Below are positions 34,244-42,552 of a stretch of DNA of 64,000 nucleotides, one piece after another. The notes under the pieces are model-generated. The model searched no databases, was not told the origin of the DNA, and worked only from the letters and a program-made list of their open reading frames with translations. Positions within the stretch are counted from its first letter, which is position 1, and each line of letters opens with the position of its first letter. Both the position numbers and the translations under genes were made by a program. This stretch comes from Unio delphinus (lineage: Eukaryota > Mollusca > Bivalvia > Unionida > Unionidae): contig JAQISU010000033.1 of the NCBI GenBank assembly GCA_029339505.1, positions 2,102,001 to 2,166,000 on the forward strand, in the 5' to 3' direction.

Positions 34244-35275
34244 TCAATTTAACTGTTTACTTAAATCCGCTACGAATTCTACGTACCACGTTACTGAAAC
34301 CTTGGCTAGATTTTTATCATCATTTGTTATCTTGAATTGTTCAATTGTATCCTTGTCGATGATCGTTGATATCGTATTGACTCCAAATGAACTACTTGAT
34401 GATATTTCAAACTGAGATTTAATCGGTGATACTATTGTTAATCGATAAATACCCTTGACTGCTGCGGTTATGTTTAAAATGTTATCTGTAGGTGTCCACG
34501 TATATGATCCGTGTTGAATCATGTATACTACGTTGATGACAGTGGATTTATTATGAGGAATTTTTACTTTTTCAATGACGCTTATCATTCTTATTGCATC
34601 CGTTAAGATGTTATTAGTGGTCGTTTTAAGTTCATCGATGGATTTTTTAATATCGGGAAGTGTTATTTCAATTTTATCAAATGAGCTCCCAATAAACTTG
34701 TCTATGAGGTTTTTACGAAACGTCATAAATAATTTCGTGTGTTTTTCATATTCAGATTGAAGAGTTGCTAGTTCTAATATAGAATCTTTTATTACGGTGA
34801 GTTTTGGTTCAGTCACCGGTGGATTTCCAAAAAATTCTAGTATGGGTTTGTCAATTTTGTTAATTGTATTTCTTTGTGTTTCACTAAACTGGTCAAATAC
34901 AATTATATGATCATCATACTTATCATTAAGCGATTTCAATGAATTCACCGTGTTATCATATGTTGCTAATTTATCCGTAATCGTTGAAACAAGTACACCT
35001 GGTTTGAGTTTACCCCCATCAGAAAATAATGCGATAGTATCCTCTGCTGCGTCTCGTTGTTTAACCAAAATATTATTAAGAGAGATATTACTACTTTTCA
35101 ATTTACCCTGACGATCTTGAAATACAACTATTTCACCGGGATCAACATTTGTTAGGTTTAATATTTCGGATATTTCATCTTCGATTAGTTTTTTAACATC
35201 CTTGTTATCAACGGTTTCAACTCCACTATCAGGTTTCTTCAGCGATGATAAAGGTCGTCCCCAAATATCAATCAT
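34244..35275 (-). CDS. Fibre-like protein (coiled-coil stalk, beta-rich C-terminal head)
   Basis: 343 residues from ATG at 35275 (MIDIWGRPL); a longer frame begins only with TTG. Three parts are visible. The N-terminus, with the short phrase WGRPLSSL, could be a docking peptide. A long helical stretch (about 100-245; e.g. KLATYDNTVNSLKSLNDKYD, KKSIDELKTTTNNILTDAIR) has heptad-like hydrophobics. The final 95 residues are Ser/Thr/Ile-rich and beta-like (GIYRLTIVSPIKSQFEISSS). This resembles a trimeric attachment fibre, but I recognise no specific family. It lies between the protease and the membrane-hairpin gene; its stop TGA touches a degenerate palindrome. Confidence 0.6.
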   Translation of the reverse strand: MIDIWGRPLSSLKKPDSGVETVDNKDVKKLIEDEISEILNLTNVDPGEIVVFQDRQGKLKSSNISLNNILVKQRDAAEDTIALFSDGGKLKPGVLVSTITDKLATYDNTVNSLKSLNDKYDDHIIVFDQFSETQRNTINKIDKPILEFFGNPPVTEPKLTVIKDSILELATLQSEYEKHTKLFMTFRKNLIDKFIGSSFDKIEITLPDIKKSIDELKTTTNNILTDAIRMISVIEKVKIPHNKSTVINVVYMIQHGSYTWTPTDNILNITAAVKGIYRLTIVSPIKSQFEISSSSSFGVNTISTIIDKDTIEQFKITNDDKNLAKVSVTWYVEFVADLSKQLN

Positions 35276-35321
35276 TATTATAGAAATCTTTTTATTATTC
35301 AAATCCTATGGATTTCTAATC

Positions 35322-35813
35322 CTATGGATTTTCAATCCAATGACCGCTAGCGTTTCTACCGCTAGTATACTCATTTACTACTATATGAGGTGGTTTCGAA
35401 AATCTTTTGGATATAGCATCAAGTACATTTAATACTTCATTACCACATATTGGTGGATCAAGCATTGTTTGTGTTGGTAACGTAGAATACCAAGTCTTCA
35501 TTGGAAGGGTTTTAATATAACGCATAAATTCTTTCGGCGGCGCTAATCCATATGAGTCAAAATAAATAATCCCACGTGGATCAATTGCGTAACAAACCCA
35601 GTGAGTTCCAGGTCCGGAGCTGTTATCTAAATTAATAATACCGGTTTCAACATCATTTGGTTGTGCCGGTAACTGATCTCTCATAAAAACCCCTCTGAAA
35701 TTTTTTATTTTTAATTTTTTAGCGGTATCAATTAAATCAAAATTGGACATAGGAATCGCAGATTCCCGAACTATATCGTTCCTGGAATTCGAAGACCCTT
35801 TCCGCTGTACCAT
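35322..35813 (-). CDS. PRO: Adenovirus-type (C5-like) maturation cysteine protease
   Basis: Processes capsid and core proteins during particle maturation. 163 residues from ATG at 35813. A second ATG (codon 22, 35750; MSNFDLIDTAKKL) would avoid the 43-nt overlap with the upstream gene and may be the true start. Signature: NFRGVFMRDQLP near the start; catalytic His71 in GPGTHWVCYA; Asp86 in YFDSYG; Gln115; nucleophile Cys123 in PPICGNE. The residues after Cys (GNEVLNVLDAI) are less typical than the usual CG-x-x-C pattern. Length is close to the family norm. The stop TAG lies in a loop of the palindrome AATCCtatGGATT. Confidence 0.92.
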   Translation of the reverse strand: MVQRKGSSNSRNDIVRESAIPMSNFDLIDTAKKLKIKNFRGVFMRDQLPAQPNDVETGIINLDNSSGPGTHWVCYAIDPRGIIYFDSYGLAPPKEFMRYIKTLPMKTWYSTLPTQTMLDPPICGNEVLNVLDAISKRFSKPPHIVVNEYTSGRNASGHWIENP

Positions 35814-36232
35814 GAACTCGGGGTTCCTGGTAGTCTTAGACCCTTTCCTTTTTTTTTATACCCTTTTCCAGTTGCCTTTTTCAATGCCATTCCTGCCGCG
35901 GTACCAATAGCTCCTAATGCTGCTGCCTTCGCTACCGCTGGGGCTGCTGCGGCAATCAACCCTGGAATCAACCCTAACAACGGGAATATACCACCAGTCT
36001 TTTCCATATTTTTAATCGCGCTCGTAGAAAGAGTAACCTGAACTCCCTTTTTTTCTTTCAGCGCTTTATTAAAATGATTAGTCTGAGTTTTCGTCAGCGA
36101 TAGTTTATTCCCTCCGCCATTCATTTGATTAGGTTTCAGCGTTATTGTGGTTCCACATTGCTTAGCTGATTTGGATTGTAATTTTTTTATTTGACCAGGT
36201 GTCAACGTAACATTGATATTACTATACGACAT
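35771..36232 (-). CDS. Small hydrophobic/basic virion protein (pX/pVI-like)
   Basis: 153 residues, ATG at 36232. The N-terminal half has three short similar blocks (LTPGQIKKLQ, LTKTQTNHFNKAL, LSTSAIKNM). A hydrophobic, Gly/Ala-rich stretch follows at about 80-115 (IFPLLGLIPGLIAAAAPAVA, then AALGAIGTAAGMALKK), and then a very basic tail with KGKGLRLPG repeated as GKGLRIPG. This is a widespread Polinton layout that recalls adenovirus core/membrane-lytic peptides, an analogy only. MNGG|G at residues 37-41 fits the adenoviral protease consensus (M/I/L)XGG|X. Confidence 0.7.
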   Translation of the reverse strand: MSYSNINVTLTPGQIKKLQSKSAKQCGTTITLKPNQMNGGGNKLSLTKTQTNHFNKALKEKKGVQVTLSTSAIKNMEKTGGIFPLLGLIPGLIAAAAPAVAKAAALGAIGTAAGMALKKATGKGYKKKGKGLRLPGTPSSWYSGKGLRIPGTI

Positions 36233-36295
36233 TATACAAAACAGGTTGATTCTAAATCGCGAGTCATTTTTAAAGAATTTTGGATTAAGAAAATC

Positions 36296-37729
36296 TTACA
36301 GATTTTCCACTGGTGCATCTACCAGTCTCATTCGTCCACCAACACCTTCAAGTATCATTGATTTATCACTGAGAATAACAGCAACCGCTCTATAATTAGC
36401 AATACCACCAGGATGTACACGAGCTCGGAAGTGTATATCAACTACGGACTGTTTCATCAAGTCAAGATGTTCTAGGGAAAAGTAATAAATCGGATACAGA
36501 CCTTTAAAATCAAATTGTGATATTTGTAGACCAGTATCTACATTTTGATCACGTCCCATAAATGATAGCAATCGATGATAAACTCGTGCAATGTGGTTAT
36601 TTTCATAGTTAAGTTGTATATCCTCTGCTGGTTCTTGTTGTCCGTTTATTTTCAGCGAGACTTCACTACACCCAAGTTGATCAAATATCATATGACTTCT
36701 TTCTTGATTGTTTAATCTCGTAATATCCTGTAGAGCAACAAATATATGCCGTGGAGCTGAAACACCCTGTCGTGCTGCCAAATGCCATGTAAATGTACCA
36801 TCAATATTAGAATCCATGGTATCTGTGGACGTTGTCAACCAGCTTAATAATCTCTTCCCCCCTTGATCCATAAATGATAGCAACCGCGGTTCTACTGACA
36901 ATGATGGAGTCAACACTGGCATCCACAGTGATAGTTTTGATAAAATTACTTTACCATCAGCACCGCCAATACGCCAGATTGCATTATTATCATCACCCTT
37001 TCTCACTAGTGCTACAGTATGCTTTACTCCATAAATAACTTTTCTGACGTTTCTACAAAATCCAAATATATGATGGAGCGGAATCGCACATGAAAATCGT
37101 CGACGATCTCCTTGCAACATTGCTACTCTTGTTGCAGCTCCTAGATTGAAATTCTCATCATTATTTATAATCATATCCTCAATAGAAGCAGCAGCAACAG
37201 CAGCATCAGCAGCACCAGCAGCAGCGGTAGTAAATGGGATAGGATTAGGATGAGTACGATTATTTGGTTGTCTTATAATAAATGGATTTTTACCCGCTGT
37301 ATTTTTAACATCCTTTGCAAACATCATAGATGGACCGGCCGATCTTGTATAATCGTCAGAGTATCTTGCTAGCCCTAGTATTGTTGTTGCTACATCAACT
37401 TCACGTTCAATAGATTCGATTTCTTTTCCATCAATGAGATATCTAGCACTTTCAAATAATGCCATGATACCATTATTGACAAAACCAACTTGGATATTAG
37501 CTGCATATGGTGTATTAGCTACAACATCTGTTACAAGTTCACCTTCGACTTCAATAAAGGCTTCAGCGGGTAAAAAGTATTTACTGGTATCATGAACTTG
37601 AAGTTCAATTCTTCCTCGAAGATTAGGTTGCACTGCGTGATAAGCAAAAAATTGATAATCACGTACAGAAGTATCTTTAAGCACTGGGGCTTCCATGTCA
37701 AATGCAACATCAGGGTTTTGTTTGAACAT
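36296..37729 (-). CDS. MCP: Major capsid protein, double jelly-roll
   Basis: 477 residues, ATG at 37729. This is the hexon-like protein that forms the trimeric capsomers of Polinton particles. Diagnostic parts: the N-terminal DTSVRDYQFFAYHAVQPN region; MALFESARYLIDGKEIESIE in the first jelly roll; the central IPLHHIFGFCRNVRKVIYGV; and the C-terminal LYPIYYFSLEHLDLMKQSVV followed by NYRAVAVILSD. An alanine-rich insert at about residues 165-185 (AAAGAADAAVAAA) stems from a GCA/GCT repeat at 37183-37230 and looks like a recent local expansion. The stop TAA lies in the loop of a perfect 7-bp-arm palindrome (36289-36307). It has its own long upstream non-coding region. Confidence 0.95.
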   Translation of the reverse strand: MFKQNPDVAFDMEAPVLKDTSVRDYQFFAYHAVQPNLRGRIELQVHDTSKYFLPAEAFIEVEGELVTDVVANTPYAANIQVGFVNNGIMALFESARYLIDGKEIESIEREVDVATTILGLARYSDDYTRSAGPSMMFAKDVKNTAGKNPFIIRQPNNRTHPNPIPFTTAAAGAADAAVAAASIEDMIINNDENFNLGAATRVAMLQGDRRRFSCAIPLHHIFGFCRNVRKVIYGVKHTVALVRKGDDNNAIWRIGGADGKVILSKLSLWMPVLTPSLSVEPRLLSFMDQGGKRLLSWLTTSTDTMDSNIDGTFTWHLAARQGVSAPRHIFVALQDITRLNNQERSHMIFDQLGCSEVSLKINGQQEPAEDIQLNYENNHIARVYHRLLSFMGRDQNVDTGLQISQFDFKGLYPIYYFSLEHLDLMKQSVVDIHFRARVHPGGIANYRAVAVILSDKSMILEGVGGRMRLVDAPVENL

Positions 37730-38440
37730 TTTTATTATATATCCGATGGTCTAAATCAAAAATTCTGAAGAATTTTGAAATTATTTTAAAATAGTTTCAT
37801 ATGAAAACCCAAGGAATTCATTTAGAGAAAATCGATTTTCATGAAATTATGTCGACGGATTAGCCAAAAAACAATACAAAATCAATAAAAAAACATCGAA
37901 AATTCGATGAAACAACATATTTTTAGCCTCACATGATAAAAAATCTGATCAAAATCGATTTTCTCTAAATGAATTCCTGGGGTTTTCATCCTCGATTTTC
38001 ATGAAATTTTGTCGATGAATTGCATAAAAACACTAGAAAAATGAGTAAAAACACTAGAAAAATGGTAAAAAAAGTAAAAAATCTAACAAAATTAGCAAAT
38101 TATAAATATTTTATAATATAAAAATTAAAAATTCTAAAGAATTTTGAAAAGAATTTTGAAAATAATTATTTAGTTGGGTGTATTTTAATAATGATGATGA
38201 AAATATCTGATAATGAAGATAACGTAAGTAGAATCACAAGTGATTCTGACACAAGTGATTCTGACATTAATGTTTCTGATACAAGTGATTCTGACACAAA
38301 TATTTCTACAATAACCATAACAACTGAGCATCCTATTCAAATAAATAGAATCACAAGTGATTCTGACACTAGTGTTTCTACAATAACTATCATAATTGGA
38401 AATCCTGTTCAAATAAATATTTCTGGAAATACTTGTATTT
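37730..38440. promoter_or_regulatory. Non-coding segment upstream of the capsid gene, inverted repeat and palindrome cluster
   Basis: About 700 bp with two parts. First, a 39-bp inverted repeat with one mismatch (37801-37839 and 37951-37989; core AATTCATTTAGAGAAAATCG), 111 bp apart, each arm flanked by a related direct copy of CGATTTTCATGAAATT. Second, 38220-38440 is built of short palindromes (AGAATCACaaGTGATTCT, GAAATACttGTATTTC). The + strand open frame over 38191-38466 (91 codons, Ser/Asp/Thr) is just the palindromes translated. It could hold the late promoter of the capsid gene; this is inference. Confidence 0.6.
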
Positions 38441-38947
38441 CTAACGTTTCCGGCGAATCTTCTTAAAACCACTTCCCGAAAGCCCACTTCCGGCTATCAT
38501 ATTTGCTGTTATATTATCCTGGGCGTTAGTCATTAATGATTGTAGTTTTTTATCCACGGCGTTATTTATTATTTTACTAACCTGTGTAGGCATTACTGCA
38601 GTAGATGGCAGTGAAGTCATTCCAGAAACACTAGTGTTAGAAATGCTAGCATTTCTGGGGTTTGTTGAAAATCTTCGTGATTTCACTAACGCTGTTAGTT
38701 TATCCCGAGCGGCTGAAAATGCCTTACTAGCAAGATCACCAACAGTGTTAATACCCTTATCTCGGATAACATCAATTGCTTTCATTGCTGCCTGTTTTGC
38801 AAACGGAGCCACTTTTGGAGCCATTCTTGAAAATAATCCCATTATAGTATTACCGAGACCATCTCCATAGTATACTCGGTATTTTGGCAATCGTGAGTTT
38901 ACCACGTAGACGTTAGTTGGTTTATCATGGTTGTAGTGTATGATCAT
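38441..38947 (-). CDS. Basic core-like protein with protease sites
   Basis: 168 residues, ATG at 38947. An N-terminal YRVYYGDGLGNTIMGLFSRM is followed by an amphipathic Ala/Lys helix (APKVAPFAKQAAMKAIDVI) and the region DLASKAFSAARDKLTALVKS. The end is a Gly/Ser stretch and a basic FKKIRRKR tail. Two abutting matches to the adenoviral protease consensus (M/I/L)XGX|G, IAGS|G and LSGS|G (151-160), would release that tail. These features suggest a processed, DNA- or capsid-associated protein like adenovirus pVI or pVII, by analogy. The palindromes at 38627-38656 lie inside the coding sequence and encode NASISNTSVSG. The stop overlaps another palindrome. Confidence 0.7.
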   Translation of the reverse strand: MIIHYNHDKPTNVYVVNSRLPKYRVYYGDGLGNTIMGLFSRMAPKVAPFAKQAAMKAIDVIRDKGINTVGDLASKAFSAARDKLTALVKSRRFSTNPRNASISNTSVSGMTSLPSTAVMPTQVSKIINNAVDKKLQSLMTNAQDNITANMIAGSGLSGSGFKKIRRKR

Positions 38948-39073
38948 TCTCTATATAGAAACACTAATGTTTCCAAATGCTAAAGCATTTCCAAATGCTA
39001 GTGTTTCCAAATACTAAAGCATTTCCAAATTGATATTTATCTAATCGCGAAATCCTACGGATTTCCAGTGACA

Positions 39074-40186
39074 TTAGTCACTGTGGTAACCGTAGAAATT
39101 TGAAGAATTTCCATCCGCAGGATTTTCGGCTAACTCTTCAATGAAATCTCTATATGTTGCAATATCCATGATACCACCTTGAAATAACCGCCTACAGATA
39201 TCAGCAGCTTCATTGATTATTTCTGGTGAGTTATTCCCGGCTCGTTTTCCTCCTACAAGTATTTCTAATCGTGCTATATCGCCGAGAATATTGCCGGGAC
39301 ATGTTACATTAGAGTTTCCAACTAAACCACTGCCTGTTTTTTTAGTTGTACCAGTTGCACCTTGAGAAGAGGGTTGTGTTATTTTAAAAAGTTTTGATTG
39401 TTCTGGTAATTTAAGAAATCCAGGGTCTGATTGCGTTGTTGTAGATGATTCAGCTTTTTTTACTGCTTCTATAAATTCTTGATACGTTTTATCAGATTTT
39501 CTTGCCTGAGATGAATTTGTAAATATACGATATAACCCATTTTGCCAATCTAGTTTACTGAGTTTTATATAATCATCGTGGATATAAATTTTTCGTTGAT
39601 TAAAACTCCTAACAACGAAATCAGCTAATTCTTCCATAGAATTAAATTGTTTATTTTTTAATTCATCTAATTTATCCGGGAGGAATTTATCATTGAAGGC
39701 AACTCTTTCACTAGTAGTATCACCCTCTTCTTCTTCTTCTTCTTGAACTTCCTGAAATTTTTCAGGTTCAGGTGCTGGTGAGGAAATATCAACATCACCT
39801 AATCGTTCAATTTCTTCCTGAAGTTCTCGTTGTTGTTCTTCTTGTCGTCTTGCAGTAGTTATTATATCACCAGGAAGTGTTTTTAATGATTTTTTCGTTT
39901 GTTTAGTTCGTTTTGCTATTTTCTCCAACACAGGGAGAAGAGGCTTCTCTGTTCTAGGACCTTCTTTAGGGACATCTCCGTATATCGCCCGTTCAGTTGC
40001 TGTTTTCACATCTGTAGTTGCCTTGACAACCGGTTTGAAGAGTTGTTCTGTATCCTCTGTGAAGTCGGTGGCCATTGATTGCCGTTGTTGAAGTTTTTCA
40101 CGGATTCTATCACGAAGTGGTAATATTTTCTTAAGAGCTTCAAGTCTTTCTTTAGTGTTCCGTGTAGTTAATGATTCTCCTATCAT
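39074..40186 (-). CDS. Acidic helical protein of unknown function
   Basis: 370 residues, ATG at 40186. The N-terminal 130 residues are charged and helical (RDRIREKLQQRQS, ARRQEEQQRELQEEIERLGD). An acidic run (EVQEEEEEEGD) follows near 145, then a middle domain with MEELADFVVRSFNQRKIYIH. The conserved-looking C-terminal domain has LEILVGGKRAGNNSPEIINE and YRDFIEELAENP. From memory, comparable C-terminal domains recur in Polinton proteins of unknown role (a virion or scaffolding protein is possible). The stop TAA lies in the loop of AGTGACattaGTCACT. Confidence 0.65.
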   Translation of the reverse strand: MIGESLTTRNTKERLEALKKILPLRDRIREKLQQRQSMATDFTEDTEQLFKPVVKATTDVKTATERAIYGDVPKEGPRTEKPLLPVLEKIAKRTKQTKKSLKTLPGDIITTARRQEEQQRELQEEIERLGDVDISSPAPEPEKFQEVQEEEEEEGDTTSERVAFNDKFLPDKLDELKNKQFNSMEELADFVVRSFNQRKIYIHDDYIKLSKLDWQNGLYRIFTNSSQARKSDKTYQEFIEAVKKAESSTTTQSDPGFLKLPEQSKLFKITQPSSQGATGTTKKTGSGLVGNSNVTCPGNILGDIARLEILVGGKRAGNNSPEIINEAADICRRLFQGGIMDIATYRDFIEELAENPADGNSSNFYGYHSD

Positions 40187-40350
40187 TATTAAAAGAGTAT
40201 CATTATTGTTAAATTAAAAAATCCTTTGGATTTTCAAATGCAAAGCATTTCATTGCAAATCATTTCGAAAGAAATCACTAACCTAAAAATGCAAATCATT
40301 TTAATACTTCCCCCTTACACACATAATTTTACTTCCTCATACCGTATCGG

Positions 40351-40740
40351 TTATACAAACAAAGGAGGCTCTCTACGCGTGGGCTCATCACCTTCAGAGT
40401 TTTCCATTAACATTTTTAACTGTCTCACTTTACAATTAATAAGTCTCTTTTGTTCATATTCTAATCCTAATTGCTTTCGAACACGTTCAACGATGCTACA
40501 TAATGGTACAAAGACATTAACATCTTCAGTATTTACTAAGCTCTCACGTATAAGCTTTTGGATATTCTTAATTAAAAAATATTTTTTAGATAGGACATAT
40601 TTTCCGGTCTGTTCTGCAAATTGTATATCCTCGAAATTGGTCATAATTTGATCACAATCCAAACCTGAACATAATTTTATATTTTGATCCTTCAACTTAT
40701 TGATTTCAATAATAATCAATTTGAGATTTTCAATATTCAT
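40351..40740 (-). CDS. Small helical protein, first gene of the leftward block
   Basis: 129 residues, ATG at 40740. Mostly helical and charged (IEINKLKDQNIKLCSGLDCD, KYFLIKNIQKLIRES, IVERVRKQLGLEYEQKR). No known motif is recognised. A (TA)9 tract starts directly upstream at 40741 and could hold the TATA element. The stop TAA overlaps the palindrome ACCGtatCGGT. Position and length suggest an early or regulatory Polinton gene, but there is no direct evidence. Confidence 0.5.
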   Translation of the reverse strand: MNIENLKLIIIEINKLKDQNIKLCSGLDCDQIMTNFEDIQFAEQTGKYVLSKKYFLIKNIQKLIRESLVNTEDVNVFVPLCSIVERVRKQLGLEYEQKRLINCKVRQLKMLMENSEGDEPTRREPPLFV

Positions 40741-41668
40741 ATATATATATATATATATAAATATATTTGTTTAAATAAAGTATTTCAAATACAAAGTATT
40801 AAAAATACAAAGTATTTTAAAATGAATTCTGGATACACTAAGGTGTTGATCATCTTAGTATACCCAGAAGCTTAATGCGATTATAGGTGATTATGATTAT
40901 ATATAATGAATGACGACGGCACATTTACCGTTTTGAACCCCCTTGGTGTTTTATACATCAAGCAGCGCTCAACGGTTACAACCGACAAACACATAACAAT
41001 AGATTATAGGTGAACAATGAATGAATTGATTTCAATGACAATGACGACGGTACAACAATAGATTATAGGTGAACAATGACAATGGTATATACAATGAATT
41101 GATTTCAATGACAATGACGACGGTACAACAATAGATTATAGGTGAACAATGAATGAATTGATTTCAATGACAATGGATGACGCGGGCTATTCTACATTCA
41201 AGTGTAAACAAAACCGCAAAATCGAAACTTTGGTTTTGAATGTCAATAATAACGTTCATACCACGTGTGACGGTGTGGTTTTGTTTACACTTGAATTTCG
41301 GCTAAATGCCCAATTATAATAAAGACGAATTTGTATATATACACTCATTACGACGAGGTGATATAAAATAGGTGTAGTGATTGTAATTATTTGTTTGTTT
41401 ATTAGCGATCACTGACAACGTTGAAAACACGCATAATACTTGAAACAGACATTAAAAAAAATGTTTAAATACGACGTGTTTATAAAACAGTTTTGTTAAT
41501 ACTTGAAAAAAGACAAAATTGATTGTGTTTTGTTCGGATTTATTTAATTATAACAGCCAATCAAAAATCGAAGATTTTCCAATCAATGTTAGAAACATTA
41601 ATATTTCCATGTTTAAAATCCGTAACTCTGTCATTGATGATTTGTCACACGAGTTATACCTAACGGAG
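40741..41668. promoter_or_regulatory. Large non-coding control region with 58-bp repeats and a 19-bp inverted repeat
   Basis: 930 bp without a credible gene between the virion block and the homing endonuclease. Contents: the (TA)n tract 40740-40758; a hairpin CTGGATACACTAAG / CTTAGTATACCCAG (about 40830-40868); three tandem copies of a 58-bp unit (40995-41177; core AACAATAGATTATAGGTGAA; the middle copy has about 15 extra bases); a perfect 19-bp inverted repeat TTCAAGTGTAAACAAAACC (41197-41215) and its complement (41277-41295) around a CACGTG box; and palindromes near 41565-41610. Function in replication or expression is inferred from layout. Confidence 0.6.
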
Positions 41669-42163
41669 TTATCTCCCTACGTAAGAAAACTGAATTTTGT
41701 TTTTAAAACGCTTTGAAAAAGCGGTCTTATAAATTCCCTCTGCTACTTTTTGTACTGAGGAGGTGTGAATATCGAAATACCTACCAGCTTCTGACATTGA
41801 TTGAAATACTATCTCCTTGTTGTCAGTGTCCATTGACTTTACGGATCTAGCATTTTTCGGGTATTTCCCAGTTCTTCCTCGTTTTGTGTTTTCACATTGA
41901 GAAATAACTTGAAGGTTGTTCAATTTGTTATTCTTGGGATTAGAATCAATATGATCAATAACAAAACCATCTTTGATTGATTCGTTATACACTTCGAAGA
42001 CGAAACGGTGATTGAGATACATTTTCCCTCCAGCTTTAAATATCAAATAACCCATACCATTATCCCCCCCAACAGATTTCTTATTTTTACTATGTCTAAC
42101 AACACCATCACGAGAAGCTTCGTAATTTTTAATAACAGGATGTCTTTGAAATTCTTGGCTCAT
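41669..42163 (-). CDS. HNH homing endonuclease with C-terminal NUMOD1-like domain
   Basis: 164 residues, ATG at 42163. The N-terminal part (VIKNYEASRDGVVRHSKNKK) resembles the NUMOD4-type start of phage homing enzymes. The HNH core is HRFVFEVYN (His52), then FVIDHIDSNPKNNKLNNLQV with His71, Asp73, Asn75 and Asn79. The C-terminal IVFQSMSEAGRYFDIHTSSV fits a NUMOD1-type helix-turn-helix for DNA recognition. Such free-standing enzymes are usual in phages and large DNA viruses. Here it sits beside the polymerase gene in a compact block without intron signs. All key residues appear intact. Confidence 0.85.
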   Translation of the reverse strand: MSQEFQRHPVIKNYEASRDGVVRHSKNKKSVGGDNGMGYLIFKAGGKMYLNHRFVFEVYNESIKDGFVIDHIDSNPKNNKLNNLQVISQCENTKRGRTGKYPKNARSVKSMDTDNKEIVFQSMSEAGRYFDIHTSSVQKVAEGIYKTAFSKRFKNKIQFSYVGR

Positions 42164-42180
42164 TTGTATATATAATATAT

Positions 42181-42510
42181 CTATTTGTCTAATTCATTAA
42201 TTGGCTGAATTATAACATTAGCAAATCTGCCTAAGTAATCTTGAGCAGTTTTTATGATTTTGCTATTGACGTCGTCAGGATTTTTGATTCTTCGCTTGTC
42301 ATAATAACGTTTTAACTCTCTATAACGCTTACCCCCGCAATTAATGCATAACTGCGACTTGCCTCTTACACCTACCCCACAATGCAAGCATGGTAGAGGT
42401 CCCTCCGAACCGTTTCTCACACTCTGCATATGATACCCACAGAATTCATTTCTACATGATTTGTTACACGGAGTCTTTGATCCAATCATAAGCCATTTGC
42501 AATGATTCAT
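42181..42510 (-). CDS. Double zinc-binding protein of unknown function
   Basis: 109 residues, ATG at 42510. Two Cys clusters are visible: C4, C15, C19, C24 and H27 (CNKSCRNEFCGYH), then a classic ribbon C41-x2-C44...C55-x2-C58 (CLHCGVGVRGKSQLCINCGG). A basic helix follows (KRYRELKRYYDKRR). It is divergently placed 42 bp from the polymerase start, so the two genes share a promoter. The layout suggests a small DNA- or RNA-binding factor, perhaps early and linked to replication; this is inference. Confidence 0.65.
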   Translation of the reverse strand: MNHCKWLMIGSKTPCNKSCRNEFCGYHMQSVRNGSEGPLPCLHCGVGVRGKSQLCINCGGKRYRELKRYYDKRRIKNPDDVNSKIIKTAQDYLGRFANVIIQPINELDK

Positions 42511-42552
42511 TATATAAAATTTTCTTATTTAAATACTTGTTTTAATTATAAT
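42511..42552. promoter_or_regulatory. Divergent promoter between zinc-ribbon gene and polymerase
   Basis: A 42-bp AT-rich gap with TATATAAAATTTTC directly after the - strand start codon; a TATA-like element in a very compact bidirectional promoter. Confidence 0.4.

Noticed and set aside
35276..35302. Nine extra N-terminal codons for the fibre-like gene
   Set aside because: That frame begins with TTG; the first ATG is at 35275 and fits a eukaryotic element.
38191..38466. 91-codon + strand frame rich in Ser/Asp/Thr upstream of the capsid gene
   Set aside because: It consists of repeated palindromes; the - strand is also open for the same reason, and no known domain is seen.
41519..41716. 65-codon + strand frame near the homing endonuclease
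   Set aside because: Starts with TTG, spans palindromes and overlaps the end of the HNH gene; no recognisable content.
42502..42552. Seventeen extra N-terminal codons for the polymerase
   Set aside because: They overlap the start codon and promoter of the divergent zinc-ribbon gene; ATG 42553 leaves a normal promoter gap.
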